DNA of 64,000 bases from Ceratobasidium sp. AG-K (taxonomy: Eukaryota > Basidiomycota > Agaricomycetes > Cantharellales > Ceratobasidiaceae), in the NCBI GenBank assembly GCA_037039685.1, contig JAWNGF010000008.1, positions 1,240,001-1,304,000 on the forward strand, given 5' to 3'. The notes under the pieces were generated by a model. The model saw nothing but the letters and a program-made list of their open reading frames with translations, was not told the DNA's origin and searched no databases. Each line of letters opens with the position of its first letter. Positions within the stretch are counted from its first letter, which is position 1. A program made the position numbers and the translations under genes. Positions 48,101 to 57,598 of the stretch are shown piece by piece.

Positions 48101-48763
48101 CAAGTTCTCGTCGATCCAGGCCTTCAGGATCCTATCTTCTTCTTTAGTCAATGAGTAAACAACCCCGATTTTAGGTTTTGCATTGGGTTCAAGTTCAATT
48201 TTGAGATCATAGGGCCGGTGAGGGGGAAGTTTATCAACCTCCTTGGCGACAAAGACATCCTGGAATTCAAGGTATTCGTTGGGAAGTTTTCCCACTATCC
48301 CCCCTTCTATGGCGTTGAGATCTTCACACAGGCATTCCGACACGCAGAGCTCCGAGTTGAATTCCAATGTTCCTTCTGACCAATTGATTTGAGGGTTATG
48401 CTTCTTCAACCAAGGGATTCCCAAGACCACAGTGTGCCGTCCTAAGGGTGCCACGTCGCATGTGATTTCTTCGATGTGGTCGTTCATGATGACGTGGAAA
48501 GTTGCTTCCCGTTCGATTAGTCCATTCGCAATTGGGCGTCCATCTATAACTTGTACCCGTCGTGCCACTTTTTTCTTTTTTGTAGGGATTTTGTTTTTGG
48601 AGATATATTCAGAATTGATGAAATTCCCGGAGGCGCCGGAATCAATCATAGCAACGGTGATGAGGTTTTTCAGGCTTTCGATCGTTATTGGCACACGGAG
48701 TTGGTCTGCGTATTCGGTGGAACATAGATATAATTTGTTTACAGACTGATTACGATTCTCCAT
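44780..48763 (-). CDS. pol: G1b Pol: protease, RT, RNase H, integrase, chromodomain
   Basis: 1327 aa from ATG 48761-48763. The frame is open upstream to the gag slippery site, so Gag-Pol by -1 frameshift is likely. Order: protease (AMIDSGASGNFINS), RT (LCMDYRYLNRWTKK, YIDDILIFS), RNase H (IECDASDKATGAVLSQ, ITDHKNLEYF), integrase zinc region (SSCNLCQRSK) and core (VIVDTLTKMAHF, VSDRGPTFASKF, YHPETDGQMERINQ), GPF-like module (DPFTILEAIGKNAYKLELP), chromodomain (LKYLVKWKGYTTEHDSWEP). After a basic stretch (RRSKRIKEA) the last ~100 residues are Pro/Ser/Thr-rich and overlap the accessory ORF, which suggests they are translated mainly as a by-product. Confidence 0.95.
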   Translation of the reverse strand: MENRNQSVNKLYLCSTEYADQLRVPITIESLKNLITVAMIDSGASGNFINSEYISKNKIPTKKKKVARRVQVIDGRPIANGLIEREATFHVIMNDHIEEITCDVAPLGRHTVVLGIPWLKKHNPQINWSEGTLEFNSELCVSECLCEDLNAIEGGIVGKLPNEYLEFQDVFVAKEVDKLPPHRPYDLKIELEPNAKPKIGVVYSLTKEEDRILKAWIDENLEKGFIVPSTSEWASPVMFVRRHDIDGVPQPPRLCMDYRYLNRWTKKNRYPLPRTDDLIERVKGAKIFTKLDLKSGYNLVRVAEEDVYKTAFRTKYGLFETRVMPFGLTNAPATFQNMMDMEFRDIKGVYVEIYIDDILIFSKEPKEHPSHVKEVLRRLQRLGLYCSLKKCSFHVSKVDYLGLVISGEAVEMQEEKVSAIKRWPVPKNVTEVQTFLGFANFYRRFIQGYTHIARPLYDLTMKGKPWEWTKETQASFDRMIQEFQQAPILLQPDQEKGFIIECDASDKATGAVLSQYGTDNKLHPVAFMSKSLSPAERNYDIFDKELLAIIKAFKEWRHLLEGTEIPVLLITDHKNLEYFMTSKVLTKRQNRWAVFLSEFNFQIKYWAGGLNGKADALSRRSDHDLEGGVVPQKPLLAPQLFINSAEELSTGMASTAEIHYSIQNQLPSDEYTQSIWAFLSNQPEKAPATVQKEFEDWTIRKNMLYRKGRIYVPNNNEIKRQILELHHDNKAAGHMGQTKTLELIKREYWWPSMKAFINKYVSSCNLCQRSKPINQRPLGELQPLELPTKPWQHISVDMIVKLPLSRSLDSILVIVDTLTKMAHFIPCTEKTTSPKLAELFMEHCWKLHGTPETVVSDRGPTFASKFMKELYQALKIRPRLSTAYHPETDGQMERINQTIEAFLRTYVSFRQHDWVSLLPFAEFAYNNSFHSSIGMTPFFANTARHPSIDGTPLEDGSVPEASAHAQRIHDNLEEAKASLTLSKERDKEYADQRRRGEPFTIGDKVWLSHDHIPSNRPSIKLSHKRLDPFTILEAIGKNAYKLELPPSMTMHPVVNVSRLAKYEEDEIEGRDVEPPPPIETPEGEEEYEVEAIQSSKIEKGTLKYLVKWKGYTTEHDSWEPLRNLGNASELISEFHKEHPEAIKEVPKATRKRRYEETKGNSAAEETEERPTRRSKRIKEAAGIQVLHQQILTSAPLALKPPTHTPTFTLCPVSPTPLSASTTTPSPAQPLSTGPSPASTSRRDCTGTTDSASCSISSSPRAMSALAPAAPSVVCPSSDGATGSPMIWPTSTTTLKLSTPTARPGLGPARNTSTSPRRNPIDKTPSST

Positions 48764-48807
48764 GGCAACACGATCTAATTCTGTCTTCAGGGCGCCTGAT
48801 GCTCCCT

Positions 48808-50490
48808 TCAGACACTGCCTTTTCCCGATTCCTCGTCAGAGATTTCTTCTAGGGCAGCTATCTTGACGACGCAATTTTTCGCGATGTGGCCCTTCTTCTG
48901 GCAGCGGTAGCAAGTGAGTTCTGAACTACTGGTTGCTGCCATTTCAATTCCTGCGACCGTGCGGGTGTTTAGGCGGAGGTAGGGGAATGGGAGTTCGCTT
49001 TCAGAGCCATCTTCCCATTTGATGGTGGGAATTTTGAAGCCCTTCTTGTTGTTCCCAATTTTTGTAATTTGTCCCCTGCTCGCGCCCTTCGGTCCCATGG
49101 TATACACCCTGTCTCCCTCCTTGAATTGTGTCTTCTGCGCTGTTGCGCTCGTGGTCACCTTCTTGAAGGTTCCGCTCAATGTCGCCTTCTCCGGGCCCTT
49201 GGCCTTTTTCTCCAGGTTTCGTGCAATAAGGCTTGCATCAATCCTAGACGCGTGGTTCATCAACTGTGTGAGGGAAATGATGTGGCGATCAATGCTCTGA
49301 ATCGACATGACGTCCTGGATTTCGTCTTTGAGCCCTGAGTAAAAGTCGTCTTTGAGGGTGGCCTCATTGTACCCCAAGGCGCTGGAATAGGTTCGGAAGT
49401 TCGAGATGTAGTCGACCACTGACTTGGTTTGTTTCAAATTTCGATATTTGTGCCGATAAACCTCCGCTTGCTCTACTTCGCCAAAGGCTTCCTCAAAAGC
49501 TTCCTCGAAAAGGGTCATGTCATTCAGGATGGGTTGAGGAATACCAGACATTTCCTTCTCAAGGAATGGGCGAATCCATTCCCTGGCTTCCCCCCTTAGG
49601 TACGAGACAACAAAGAGGATTTGCTGATCTACGGTATCGTAACGCAACTCCGAGGTACTGATGTAGAGGTTACAGGCAAAGGTAAAGTCCCTAGCCTTCT
49701 GACCGCGTTCGCCATTGTATTCAGGAGGTTTGCTGGCCGAACTTTTTTTTGCAGTTTGGGGAGCAGTGGGGGTTATGCCCTGAGTAGCGACGGGAGCTGG
49801 ACCAAGTGTGAATCGCCCAGTGGACCTTCCCAGTGCTTGTTGATTGAGAGGAGTCCCACCTGGGGGTTGCGATGTGCCAGGATTTGCTCCTGTTCCTGGG
49901 TTACGAGGTTGGTAAGCGTGTCCTCCTGCTTGAAGAATTAAAATGTCCATGTCGTTCTGCATGGTATTGAGGAGTGCTTGATTTGTTTGAACGTCGGCTT
50001 GAGTGGCCTGAATACTTTGTAGATTGAGGTCGCCATCTCCTGCGTTCCAGAGTACCCATTGATGAATGTTATCAACGCGTCTGTTCGTGATTTCGATTCG
50101 TCGCGCTATTTCAAGTAGGAACGCAGCAATTTCTTCATTAGTGGTTCCGCAACTGTTGTACCATTGACCATTTTCCAAATGGTCTTCAATATATTGGTCC
50201 GATGGTATCGTCTCCACTCGTCCACTAGCTTCTGGGGGTTGAAGATCCCCAGTACGCATGGAGGCGTTATCCCGATTTTCATTGGGTGGGGATGATGTGG
50301 CCGCAGGGGCTCCGACACCAAAGGAAACTTGATGTGACTCCGTTCCCTGAACTGTAGGATCCGATCGACTGGTCCCTGCGTCACCGGACATGATGTTGGT
50401 TGCACTTGGAACTTGCGATGTAGATCTTCCTAGACCAAAGGTGGTTCTGATGCGTCCTGCCACTGATCCCTCTCCTGGGTAGATTGACAT
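48808..50490 (-). CDS. gag: G1b Gag
   Basis: 560 aa from ATG 50488-50490. A variable N-terminus is followed by a coiled-coil-like segment (IARRIEITNRRVDNIHQWVL), a capsid-like region (ARDFTFACNLYISTSELRYD to about residue 400), a KEGDRVYTMGPKGASRG segment resembling an SH3-type or tudor-like fold (weak inference), and one CCHC knuckle (CYRCQKKGHIAKNC). It ends ESGKGSV*. The last codons contain the slippery GGGAAAA. Confidence 0.94.
   Translation of the reverse strand: MSIYPGEGSVAGRIRTTFGLGRSTSQVPSATNIMSGDAGTSRSDPTVQGTESHQVSFGVGAPAATSSPPNENRDNASMRTGDLQPPEASGRVETIPSDQYIEDHLENGQWYNSCGTTNEEIAAFLLEIARRIEITNRRVDNIHQWVLWNAGDGDLNLQSIQATQADVQTNQALLNTMQNDMDILILQAGGHAYQPRNPGTGANPGTSQPPGGTPLNQQALGRSTGRFTLGPAPVATQGITPTAPQTAKKSSASKPPEYNGERGQKARDFTFACNLYISTSELRYDTVDQQILFVVSYLRGEAREWIRPFLEKEMSGIPQPILNDMTLFEEAFEEAFGEVEQAEVYRHKYRNLKQTKSVVDYISNFRTYSSALGYNEATLKDDFYSGLKDEIQDVMSIQSIDRHIISLTQLMNHASRIDASLIARNLEKKAKGPEKATLSGTFKKVTTSATAQKTQFKEGDRVYTMGPKGASRGQITKIGNNKKGFKIPTIKWEDGSESELPFPYLRLNTRTVAGIEMAATSSSELTCYRCQKKGHIAKNCVVKIAALEEISDEESGKGSV
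48820..48826 (-). promoter_or_regulatory. Candidate -1 frameshift site GGGAAAA (G1b)
   Basis: Reads G GGA AAA in the gag frame, 9 nt before the gag stop. The -1 frame continues without a stop through KRQCLKGASGALKTELDRVA into the pol ATG. Confidence 0.7.
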
Positions 50491-50882
50491 GAGCTATAAT
50501 AAATGCGCTTCCTGGTGCGCTGCGACCAAAAATGGCTAGTATTTGTTGGTAAAGAGAAAGTCCCCTGGGTAGAGATGGATAGGTAGGGGGAACCTAGTCG
50601 ACGGTAGGTTCAAGGCGAGGGTCTCAGAGGTCCTTGTTCCAATAGAATATGTAAGCGGCGCTTCCTGATTAGGTGGCAACGGCTCAGTGATATCAGAGGA
50701 TAGGGGACGTCTTCCACAGGCTAATGGGTGCGAGCTGCAATATGCCTCGACGTGTAAATGATGCAGGGGAGAAATAGGGGTATTAGCTAACAATGGTGAA
50801 GGGTGTGCAATTGCTCAAAGATATCCTGGTGATGATAAACCTGGTTCCGACAGCGACAAGGGCTGTATCCGCGGCGAAGGCG

Positions 50883-51042
50883 ACAAGACTTGTTCTAGTG
50901 TCACAACCCTAGCTGAACCTTGGAGGCCGAGACTCCGCCGGTTGTGAGGATGGGTGTTGGGATGGAGATAGATGAGTGGCAACTAAGGCCTGAGTGAGTC
51001 ACACGATGTAGAAGGGGAAAACAACAAGAGAACAAGTCTTGT
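50883..51042 (-). promoter_or_regulatory. G1b self-priming pair
   Basis: On the minus strand, ACAAGACTTGTTCT (51042-51029) lies about 28 bp after the centre of the TATATATA box (51065-51074). It is the exact reverse complement of AGAACAAGTCTTGT (50896-50883), two bases after the LTR. This 14-nt match fits RNA self-priming as in G2a and G4, though the sequence is different. Confidence 0.75.
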
Positions 51043-51325
51043 GGGGGCAAGACTTGTGTCGCTGGTATATATACTATCTACTGTGGCTATGTACAATAGA
51101 GAGCAGGCGACGAAAGGAGAAAAAGCAAGAGTCCGAGGGAAGCAAGGACAGAACAAAGGAGACGTGATAAGTCCATGGACGCCAAGGAGAAACTGGAACT
51201 CGCCAGGCAGGCATGTCCCGCGGTCATGGCTTACATAAGGGCGACTAAATGCGCCAAGGCGAGGAGAACGAGACCAAGCACGAGCCAAACAGGACAAAGG
51301 AGAAGAGAAAGAAAAGGTTGTGACA
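50899..51325 (-). repeat. G1b 5' LTR
   Basis: 427 bp, about three differences from 44213-44639. The leader between it and gag (50491-50898) is shared with G1a 12288-12700. Confidence 0.95.
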
Positions 51326-51338
51326 ACCTGGATGGGCT

Positions 51339-52103
51339 TCATTGGATCTCACAATCCTTGATTTTGGTGAGCATGTGCTGTTCCAGCCCTTTGTCCTCCT
51401 CAATGGTTAAATCAATTGGGTTGAACACAGTGTTCCCGGGTTTGTCCAAGAACTTCTCCCTGTCTTCCCAGGTCTCCTCCTTTGTCCAGTCCGCTTTAGA
51501 CCAGTCCAAAACCCTTTTCTGTTCTTCCACAAAGTCCTCATCCCACGTGCGCACATCTCCCTCCTCCTCCTTCCACTGTGACACATCCGCATCCTTCTCC
51601 TGCCACCAGTACGGCTTCCACTTGAATTTCTCCCTTTGGTAGCGCCCCCATTCCATCCTCCAGTCCACCAGGTCCTTCTCAAAGTTAGCATCCCAGGCGT
51701 CGTTCCATTTGGGTCTCAGGGATGGTGGTCTCCCTTTGTATCCTGGGACCCATTCACTGCTGTAGGCCCCTTCTTGGCCCCACTCCACCACCCCAAGCAT
51801 GTGGGTGGACAGCAGTACAACTTTGGAGACTTGGAAGGTGGCGCATCCTCTGCATACAAATATGTCTTTTCGCTGCAGCTGCATCCGTGTTGGCCATTTT
51901 TTTCCCACCCATTGGAATTCCCCCAGGTCTGAGTGGAGCACATTGTCCGACGTGCGGAATTGCATACGTCCAGGGCCTTGTTGGGAGCACCTAAAGACGT
52001 AGAGGGCCGCCCCTGAGTCCAGGATGCGTGCGGTTTGGAACACGGGTCCCTCAAGGACGCAGATGAGGTTGTTGGCAATTGTAGAGCAGGTGACAGCAGG
52101 CAT
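51339..52103 (-). CDS. G2b accessory 3' ORF (254 aa), intact
   Basis: From ATG 52101-52103 to the stop at 51339: 765 nt, the same length as the G2a ORF and without any stop or indel, although gag and pol of this copy have four stops between them. Shared blocks include LHSDLGEFQWVGKKWP, DIFVCRGCA, VVEWGQEGAYSSEWVPGY, and the Trp-rich SKADWTKEETWEDREKF. The end is FNPIDLTIEEDKG. Function unknown. Confidence 0.82.
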   Translation of the reverse strand: MPAVTCSTIANNLICVLEGPVFQTARILDSGAALYVFRCSQQGPGRMQFRTSDNVLHSDLGEFQWVGKKWPTRMQLQRKDIFVCRGCATFQVSKVVLLSTHMLGVVEWGQEGAYSSEWVPGYKGRPPSLRPKWNDAWDANFEKDLVDWRMEWGRYQREKFKWKPYWWQEKDADVSQWKEEEGDVRTWDEDFVEEQKRVLDWSKADWTKEETWEDREKFLDKPGNTVFNPIDLTIEEDKGLEQHMLTKIKDCEIQ

Positions 52104-55100
52104 TGTGGGTTGCAGAAAAGATTTAGAGCAAACAAGTTGTGGTTGGAGGATGAGTATGAGCAAGTTTTGCAAATGTCACTTTGGATCATGCCCCTCCTTC
52201 CTTTTATCTGTCCTGGAGTGTAGTTAGATGGTGTTGGAGCCTCGGGGTGTTGGTGTAGAAAGTCCTTGATGATCTTTGACAGGTGACCAAAATCTTCTGC
52301 CCTTTGTTCTGTGTCTTCTTTGTCTCTGTAACCCTTCCATCTGACCCTGTAAAAGAGTCCATCCTTTGTTTCCTTCCAATCCAGGATCTTTTCTACTTTA
52401 TATTCTTCTTCACCTTCTTCTGTTATGATTGGTGGTGGTCAGGCTTGGTTTTGTCTGAACTCCATGTCTTCCTTGTAAGGGCTGAGCAAGTCAATGTGAA
52501 AAACAGGGTGTACCCTCATTGTTGCCAGCAAAATGAGCTCATAAGCGTGTGACCCTATCTTTTGTTTAACAATAAATGGTCCGTGCTTTTTGTTATCCAG
52601 CTTCCTTGAAGGTCTTTTTGTTTGGATGTTTCTTCCCAGTAACCAAACTAGTTCTCCTTCTTGGTACTTGTTCTTTGGACTTTCTTCTGGCAGCCTTTGT
52701 CTCTCCATAGATGCAATTGCTTCATCATGGATGCTACGCCATTTTTCCGCGATTCTGTTTGCCTCGGGAACTGTTGTTTCTTCTGACAAAATGTTCCACA
52801 GTAGCTCCCTGCCGTAGACTATTTTGAAGGGTGAATTACCCATCACATGGTGCTTCTGCAGATTATAGCTAAACTCCGCAATTGGTAGCAAGTCCGCCCA
52901 ATCATCCTGCCAGTAGTTGACAAAGGATTGTAGCCAGCCTTCCATCCATTGGTTAATTCTCTCTGTTATCCCATCTGTTTGGGGGTGGTAGGCAGTGCTG
53001 AAACTCAGGCTAGTTCCAATTCTTTCATAGATGGCCTTCATTAGTCTTGAATTGAAAGTAGTCCCCCAGTCAGAGATAGTGCTTTTTGGGAAACCGTGTA
53101 ACTTCCAAACATTTGTGACAAAGAGATTTGCAAGGTCACTTGCTGTGTGAGATTCCTTGCAGGGTATGAAATGTGCCATTCTTGAGAATCAATCAACTAC
53201 CACCATGATGCTATCCAACCCTTTGGACTTTGGTAATTTTACCACAAAGTCAAATGCTATATCTTCCCAGGGTCCTCTTGGAACATCCAGTGGCTTGATT
53301 GGAACTATGGATTTTGATCCCTTTGTTTGTTGGCAGATTTTGCAGGATTCCACGTATCTGTTTATGCTTTGCTTCATTCCTGGCCAGAAGTACCTTCTTG
53401 ATATCAGTTCCAAGGTCCTAGCTTGTCCTTGGTGACCTGCAATTTTAGAGTTGTGGTGTAAGCGCATGATGGATAGTCTGGCTTCCTTATCTTCCGGGAC
53501 GTAAATCTTTCCTTTGAACCATATTAGTCCCTCCTTGAAGTCGTAATCATTTGCACTATGTTGCATGGATTTTGGTAACATTTCCCTTGATTTGCAGATT
53601 TCTTTGATTTTTGCCAGTCCTTCATCAGTTTCCTGCCCTTCCTTGATGGTCACTATAATATCTGTGTCCATCTGCCCCATGAATCCTTTAAATCTTTTGG
53701 CGGATATCATAAGTTGTTCAGGTGTGGGGATGTCCTTGTGGTCTGATTGCCTAGACAAAAGGTCTGGTTTAGATGAAAGGATACTGGGGCGGTATTTGAT
53801 ATCAAAGTTGTAGGAAGCCAGTAGTTGATGCCATCTTGCGTGCCGACAGTTGAACATTCTTGCCTCTTTCCAGAACTGTAGGTTCCTATGATTGCTGTAG
53901 ATAGTGATAGGATCCTTTGTTCCCTCAAGGTATAACCTCCAATGTGTCAGTGATTCTATGATTGCCATAAGTTCTTTGTCATGGACGTCGTAGTTGAGTT
54001 GGGCCTTGTTGAAGGATTTTGACATGAACGCTATAGGGTGTAGGTATCCATTGTCTTGCCTTTGAGACCGAATTGCCCCCATTGCCACTCCACTTGCATC
54101 CGTTTCCAGGAAAAAAGGTTTGTCAGGATTAGGGTGGCATAGTGTGGGTTCCTTGCTAATTGCTGCTTTCAATGCATCAAAAGCCTCCTGTTGATCCTTC
54201 TCCCATTCCCATTTGTTGTCTTTTCTTGTCAGGGTTGTCAAGGGCTTTGCTAATCAGCTGAAATGTGGTACAAATCTTTGGTAGAAGTTTGCAAATCCTA
54301 GGAATGCTTGAACCTGTTTGACTGTTTTTGGCTCTTTCCATTCCTTTATTGCCTTGGTCTTTTCTTTGTCCATAGAGATGCCTAAATCACTGATTCCAAG
54401 TCCAGTGTATGTTAGCTTGGTGACAAAGAATTCGCATTTTGGGAGTTTTGCAAAAAGGTTTTCATCCAGTAAGATCTTCAACACCTTCCTGACATCCACA
54501 GTATGTTGACTTCTGTCCTTAGAGAAGACCAGGATGTTGTTGATGTATACTATGACACATACATTGATAAGGTTGTGGAAGATGTGGTTCATGTATCTTT
54601 GGAATATGGCAGGCGTGTTTTTTAGTCCAAATGGCATGACAACGTATTTGAACAGGCCTTCCTTGGTTCTGAAGGCTGTCTTCCATTTGTCCCCTTCCCT
54701 GATTCTGATGTTGTTGAACCCCATCTGCAGATCAATCTTGGAGAAAATCTTCATGTCCTTGATTTTGTCCAAAAGGTCTTCCATTAGGGGCATTGGAAAT
54801 CTGTTGTCCTTTGTAATGGCGTTTACTCCTCTGAGATCTTGGACAAGCCGTAACTGGTGTACTGCTTCTGGGTTTTTTGGATCAATAGGCTTCTTGACAA
54901 AGAAACAAGGTGAAGCAATGGGTGATTTGCTAGGTTGGATCTTCCCAGCTGCAATTTCCTCATCCAGGTATTCCCTTAGTGCAATTGATTTGGCTGGCAA
55001 GAGTGGGATAGGTCTGGCTGGTTTTGGGAGTTCAGCCCCTTCCTTGAAGTCAATAGCACAGTCATATGGACAATGGTCCGGAATCCTCTTGAATTTTTCC

Positions 55101-55720
55101 TTGCTGAATACATCAGCGAATTCCTTGAATTCCTCTGGTAGGTTGTCTATTGAGGCCGTCCTTGCCAGTATGGGTTCTGGTTGCCATGATATGTGCTTTG
55201 TTCTCCAGTCAATAATGGGATTTGCTTTTTCTAACCATTCTAGACCTAGGATGAGCTTGGTTTCCCCAGTAGGCATAGCAAAGAAGAATTGTTCAAAGGT
55301 TCTTCCTTCTATGTCCAGCTTTAGCTTGACCTTAAAACAAATATGGTGTGAGAGCTCCTTTCCCTGGATGCCAATTACTCTCTGCAGAGTAGAAAGTTCA
55401 ATGAGTGAGAAATTGTTGGAGTGAGCCCAGGAGATGTCTATGAAGTTTTTTGATGCTCCTGAATTGACGAGGGTAGGGATTGGTTCTGTGATTCCAGCAA
55501 TGCTTGTGTAAACAATGGTTGATTTGTTTGTTGCTCTAAAGTACATTGTTTCCACTGCCAGTTCTTTGGTCTCTCCACACACAGTTAGAGGGAGACCCCT
55601 TCTTTTCCCGATTCCTCTACAATTGTTGCTTCTCTTCCTTTTATGTTGGGTTTGGTAGTTATCCACTCCTTGGATGAGCATTTGAGCAAACAGTGACCTT
55701 CTTGTCCACACTTCAGGCAT
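51716..55720 (-). pseudogene. G2b pol with three in-frame TGA stops
   Basis: Collinear with G2a pol in one uninterrupted frame except for TGA at 54254-54256 (HFS*LAK), 53189-53191 (VVD*FSRM) and 52439-52441 (NQA*PPP). At each site G2a has a CGA Arg codon, so each is a C-to-T change at a CpG. Other missense changes are largely Arg-to-Gln, Arg-to-Cys and Arg-to-Trp of the same kind; the RT motif is also altered (YINNILVFS for YIDDILVFS). Protease, RNase H, integrase and chromodomain remain recognisable. Confidence 0.9.
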
Positions 55721-57567
55721 TGGTTTGACGATATCCTTGCTTTGTATACTTCATCTGGTAATTGCTTTGTAGAGGTTTGTCCGCTAGTGGTTGTTTGGGG
55801 TGTTTTCTTTCCAGTAGAGGCTTTAATCTGTTGCAATTTCTGATCAATGGAGATTGCAAGAGTGATCCATTGATTAAGGTTAAGCCGCCTTTTGGTTCTG
55901 TCCTTGTTGATAAGGGAGAGTTCAAATCAAGCCAACTCAGTTTTGATTTCTGGCTTGAGTCCTTCCTTGAATTGGTTGATAAGAGCTTCCTCCCCCCAAT
56001 TTACATTGACCATGTGAAAGTGGAATTCTGTCATGTAATTTGCTACTGAGTTGACCTGCTTGCTTTTTTGGATATTGGCTTCCGCCTTGGCCTTCTTGTT
56101 AGGGTTGCTAAATTGTTCCATGAAGTGTGTTTTGAACGCTTCCCATGATGTTAGGTTTTGGTCTGGAACTCCGTTGTTCATAGATCTGAGTAGCACCTGC
56201 GCCCAGTGTGTAGTGGACCTGTTATCTGATTTGAAATTTGCTAATGCTTCTCTAATTTGTTCTTGTCCCAAGCTGTATTGGTTGCCTAACCTGACAAAGT
56301 AGCTTTCCATCTGGGTGATGAACATTTCTGCTCCTTCTCCTTTCTTCCCATCAAAAGCTTCTGGTCTAGATACTTTTGGGCGCCTAGTTTCCCTTCTGTT
56401 ATTGGGATTTTCTGTGAGTTGATGCAACCTTTGTTCCAGTTTGTCAATTCTGGTGGATTCTGCTTCTAGGTGGGGAGGTGATACAGCATGTAGGGATGCT
56501 TCATCCATCTGTTTGCGCATGTTGTTGATGGCCTCTTGTATGGTGTTGATTTGTTCAATTGCAATCCTTCCGTCTCCCCTTAGTTCTTCTAGTCCTTGGG
56601 TGACTGCTTCATTCCATGCTAATCGTCCTTGCCTTGTGGTGTTAAGATCTTCCTGCACATTATTCACTAGTCCTTGTGTGTTTGTGACTTCGTTTCTTAG
56701 GCGGATCATGTCTTGTCCAACTAGGCAGCTGTTGTGTTCACTGTTTTGTGCAGTGTTAAGGATGTCTGTGAGGGTTCCTTGTAGGTTGTTGATGGAATTG
56801 TTGAAGATTTGTTGGTTGTTAGCCAACACTTGAGTGGATTGTTCTAAACCATCGAGTCTCCTATTGAATGTTATTCTCATTCCATCAATAATCCTTAAAA
56901 GTGCGTTGTGTCTTCCAAGGCAAAGATTGTCAAGGTCGTCAAGATTGCTAATCATGGTTCTACTGCTGGAACTAGAACTTGAGCTGGGAATCACAGGAGC
57001 GCCTTGTCCTTCAGTTGCTGTTGTTTGCTGGGAATACCCTTGTGGTACATATGGCGGTGCTGGGTTAACTGGTGTTGCAGCCTGAGAGCTTATTGGGACT
57101 GGACCGGCATTGGTAATAGTTCCCCCAATCTGGGGCACTTGAGGAGCAAGGGAAATGTGTGGTGTGGGTGGCAGTCTGATAGGAACAAGAGATACACCCC
57201 CGTGAGCTTCAGGTTGGGGGGAAAAAAACTGTCTTCTGGATCCTATAGGCCATAGTGGTTGTGAGGGACCTGGACTTGTGTTAGAAATTGGGAATTGAAT
57301 TGTGACTGGTGTGGGATCGTTGGTAATATCCCCTGGTTCCCTAGTACCAATGGTAGGTTCTTCCTGAATAACTGAAATGTTCTTGGTGTTGAATGTTCCA
57401 GGCATAGAAGCTTGGCTTTGTGGGCAAGACCTAGCTGGTCCTCTGGCCTGTGCTTGTGCAATATCTTGTTTGTTGAGGGAACTTGTGAGTCTTGCAGCCC
57501 TACTTGGTCCTCTCCTTGTTGATAATGGTGTTGAGAGGCATGATCCCATGTCCTCCTGAATGGACAT
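55585..57567 (-). pseudogene. G2b gag with one in-frame TGA
   Basis: Begins ATG (MSIQEDMGSC) at 57565-57567, 31 nt after the LTR, and aligns with G2a gag throughout. A TGA at 55927-55929 (KTELA*FEL) replaces an Arg. The frame then continues to the CCHC knuckle (CLKCGQEGHCLLKC) and the stop at 55585. GGGAAAA at 55603-55609 is kept. Confidence 0.9.
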
Positions 57568-57598
57568 GATTGTTTTTCTTTTTAAGCTTGTTTTGTAA

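Larger units (their letters stand above)
44213..51325 (-). mobile_element. G1b: intact, young Ty3/Gypsy chromovirus
   Basis: 7113-bp element with two 427-bp LTRs (44213-44639, 50899-51325; about three differences) and a perfect ACCTG duplication (44208-44212, 51326-51330). Gag, pol and an accessory ORF are open. It inserted in the 3' end of G2b, just downstream of that element's accessory ORF. Potentially autonomous. Confidence 0.96.

Noticed and set aside
54534..55424. 296-aa plus-strand ORF
   Set aside because: Lies antisense to the G2b RT/protease region; sequence is the reverse complement of pol with no domain.
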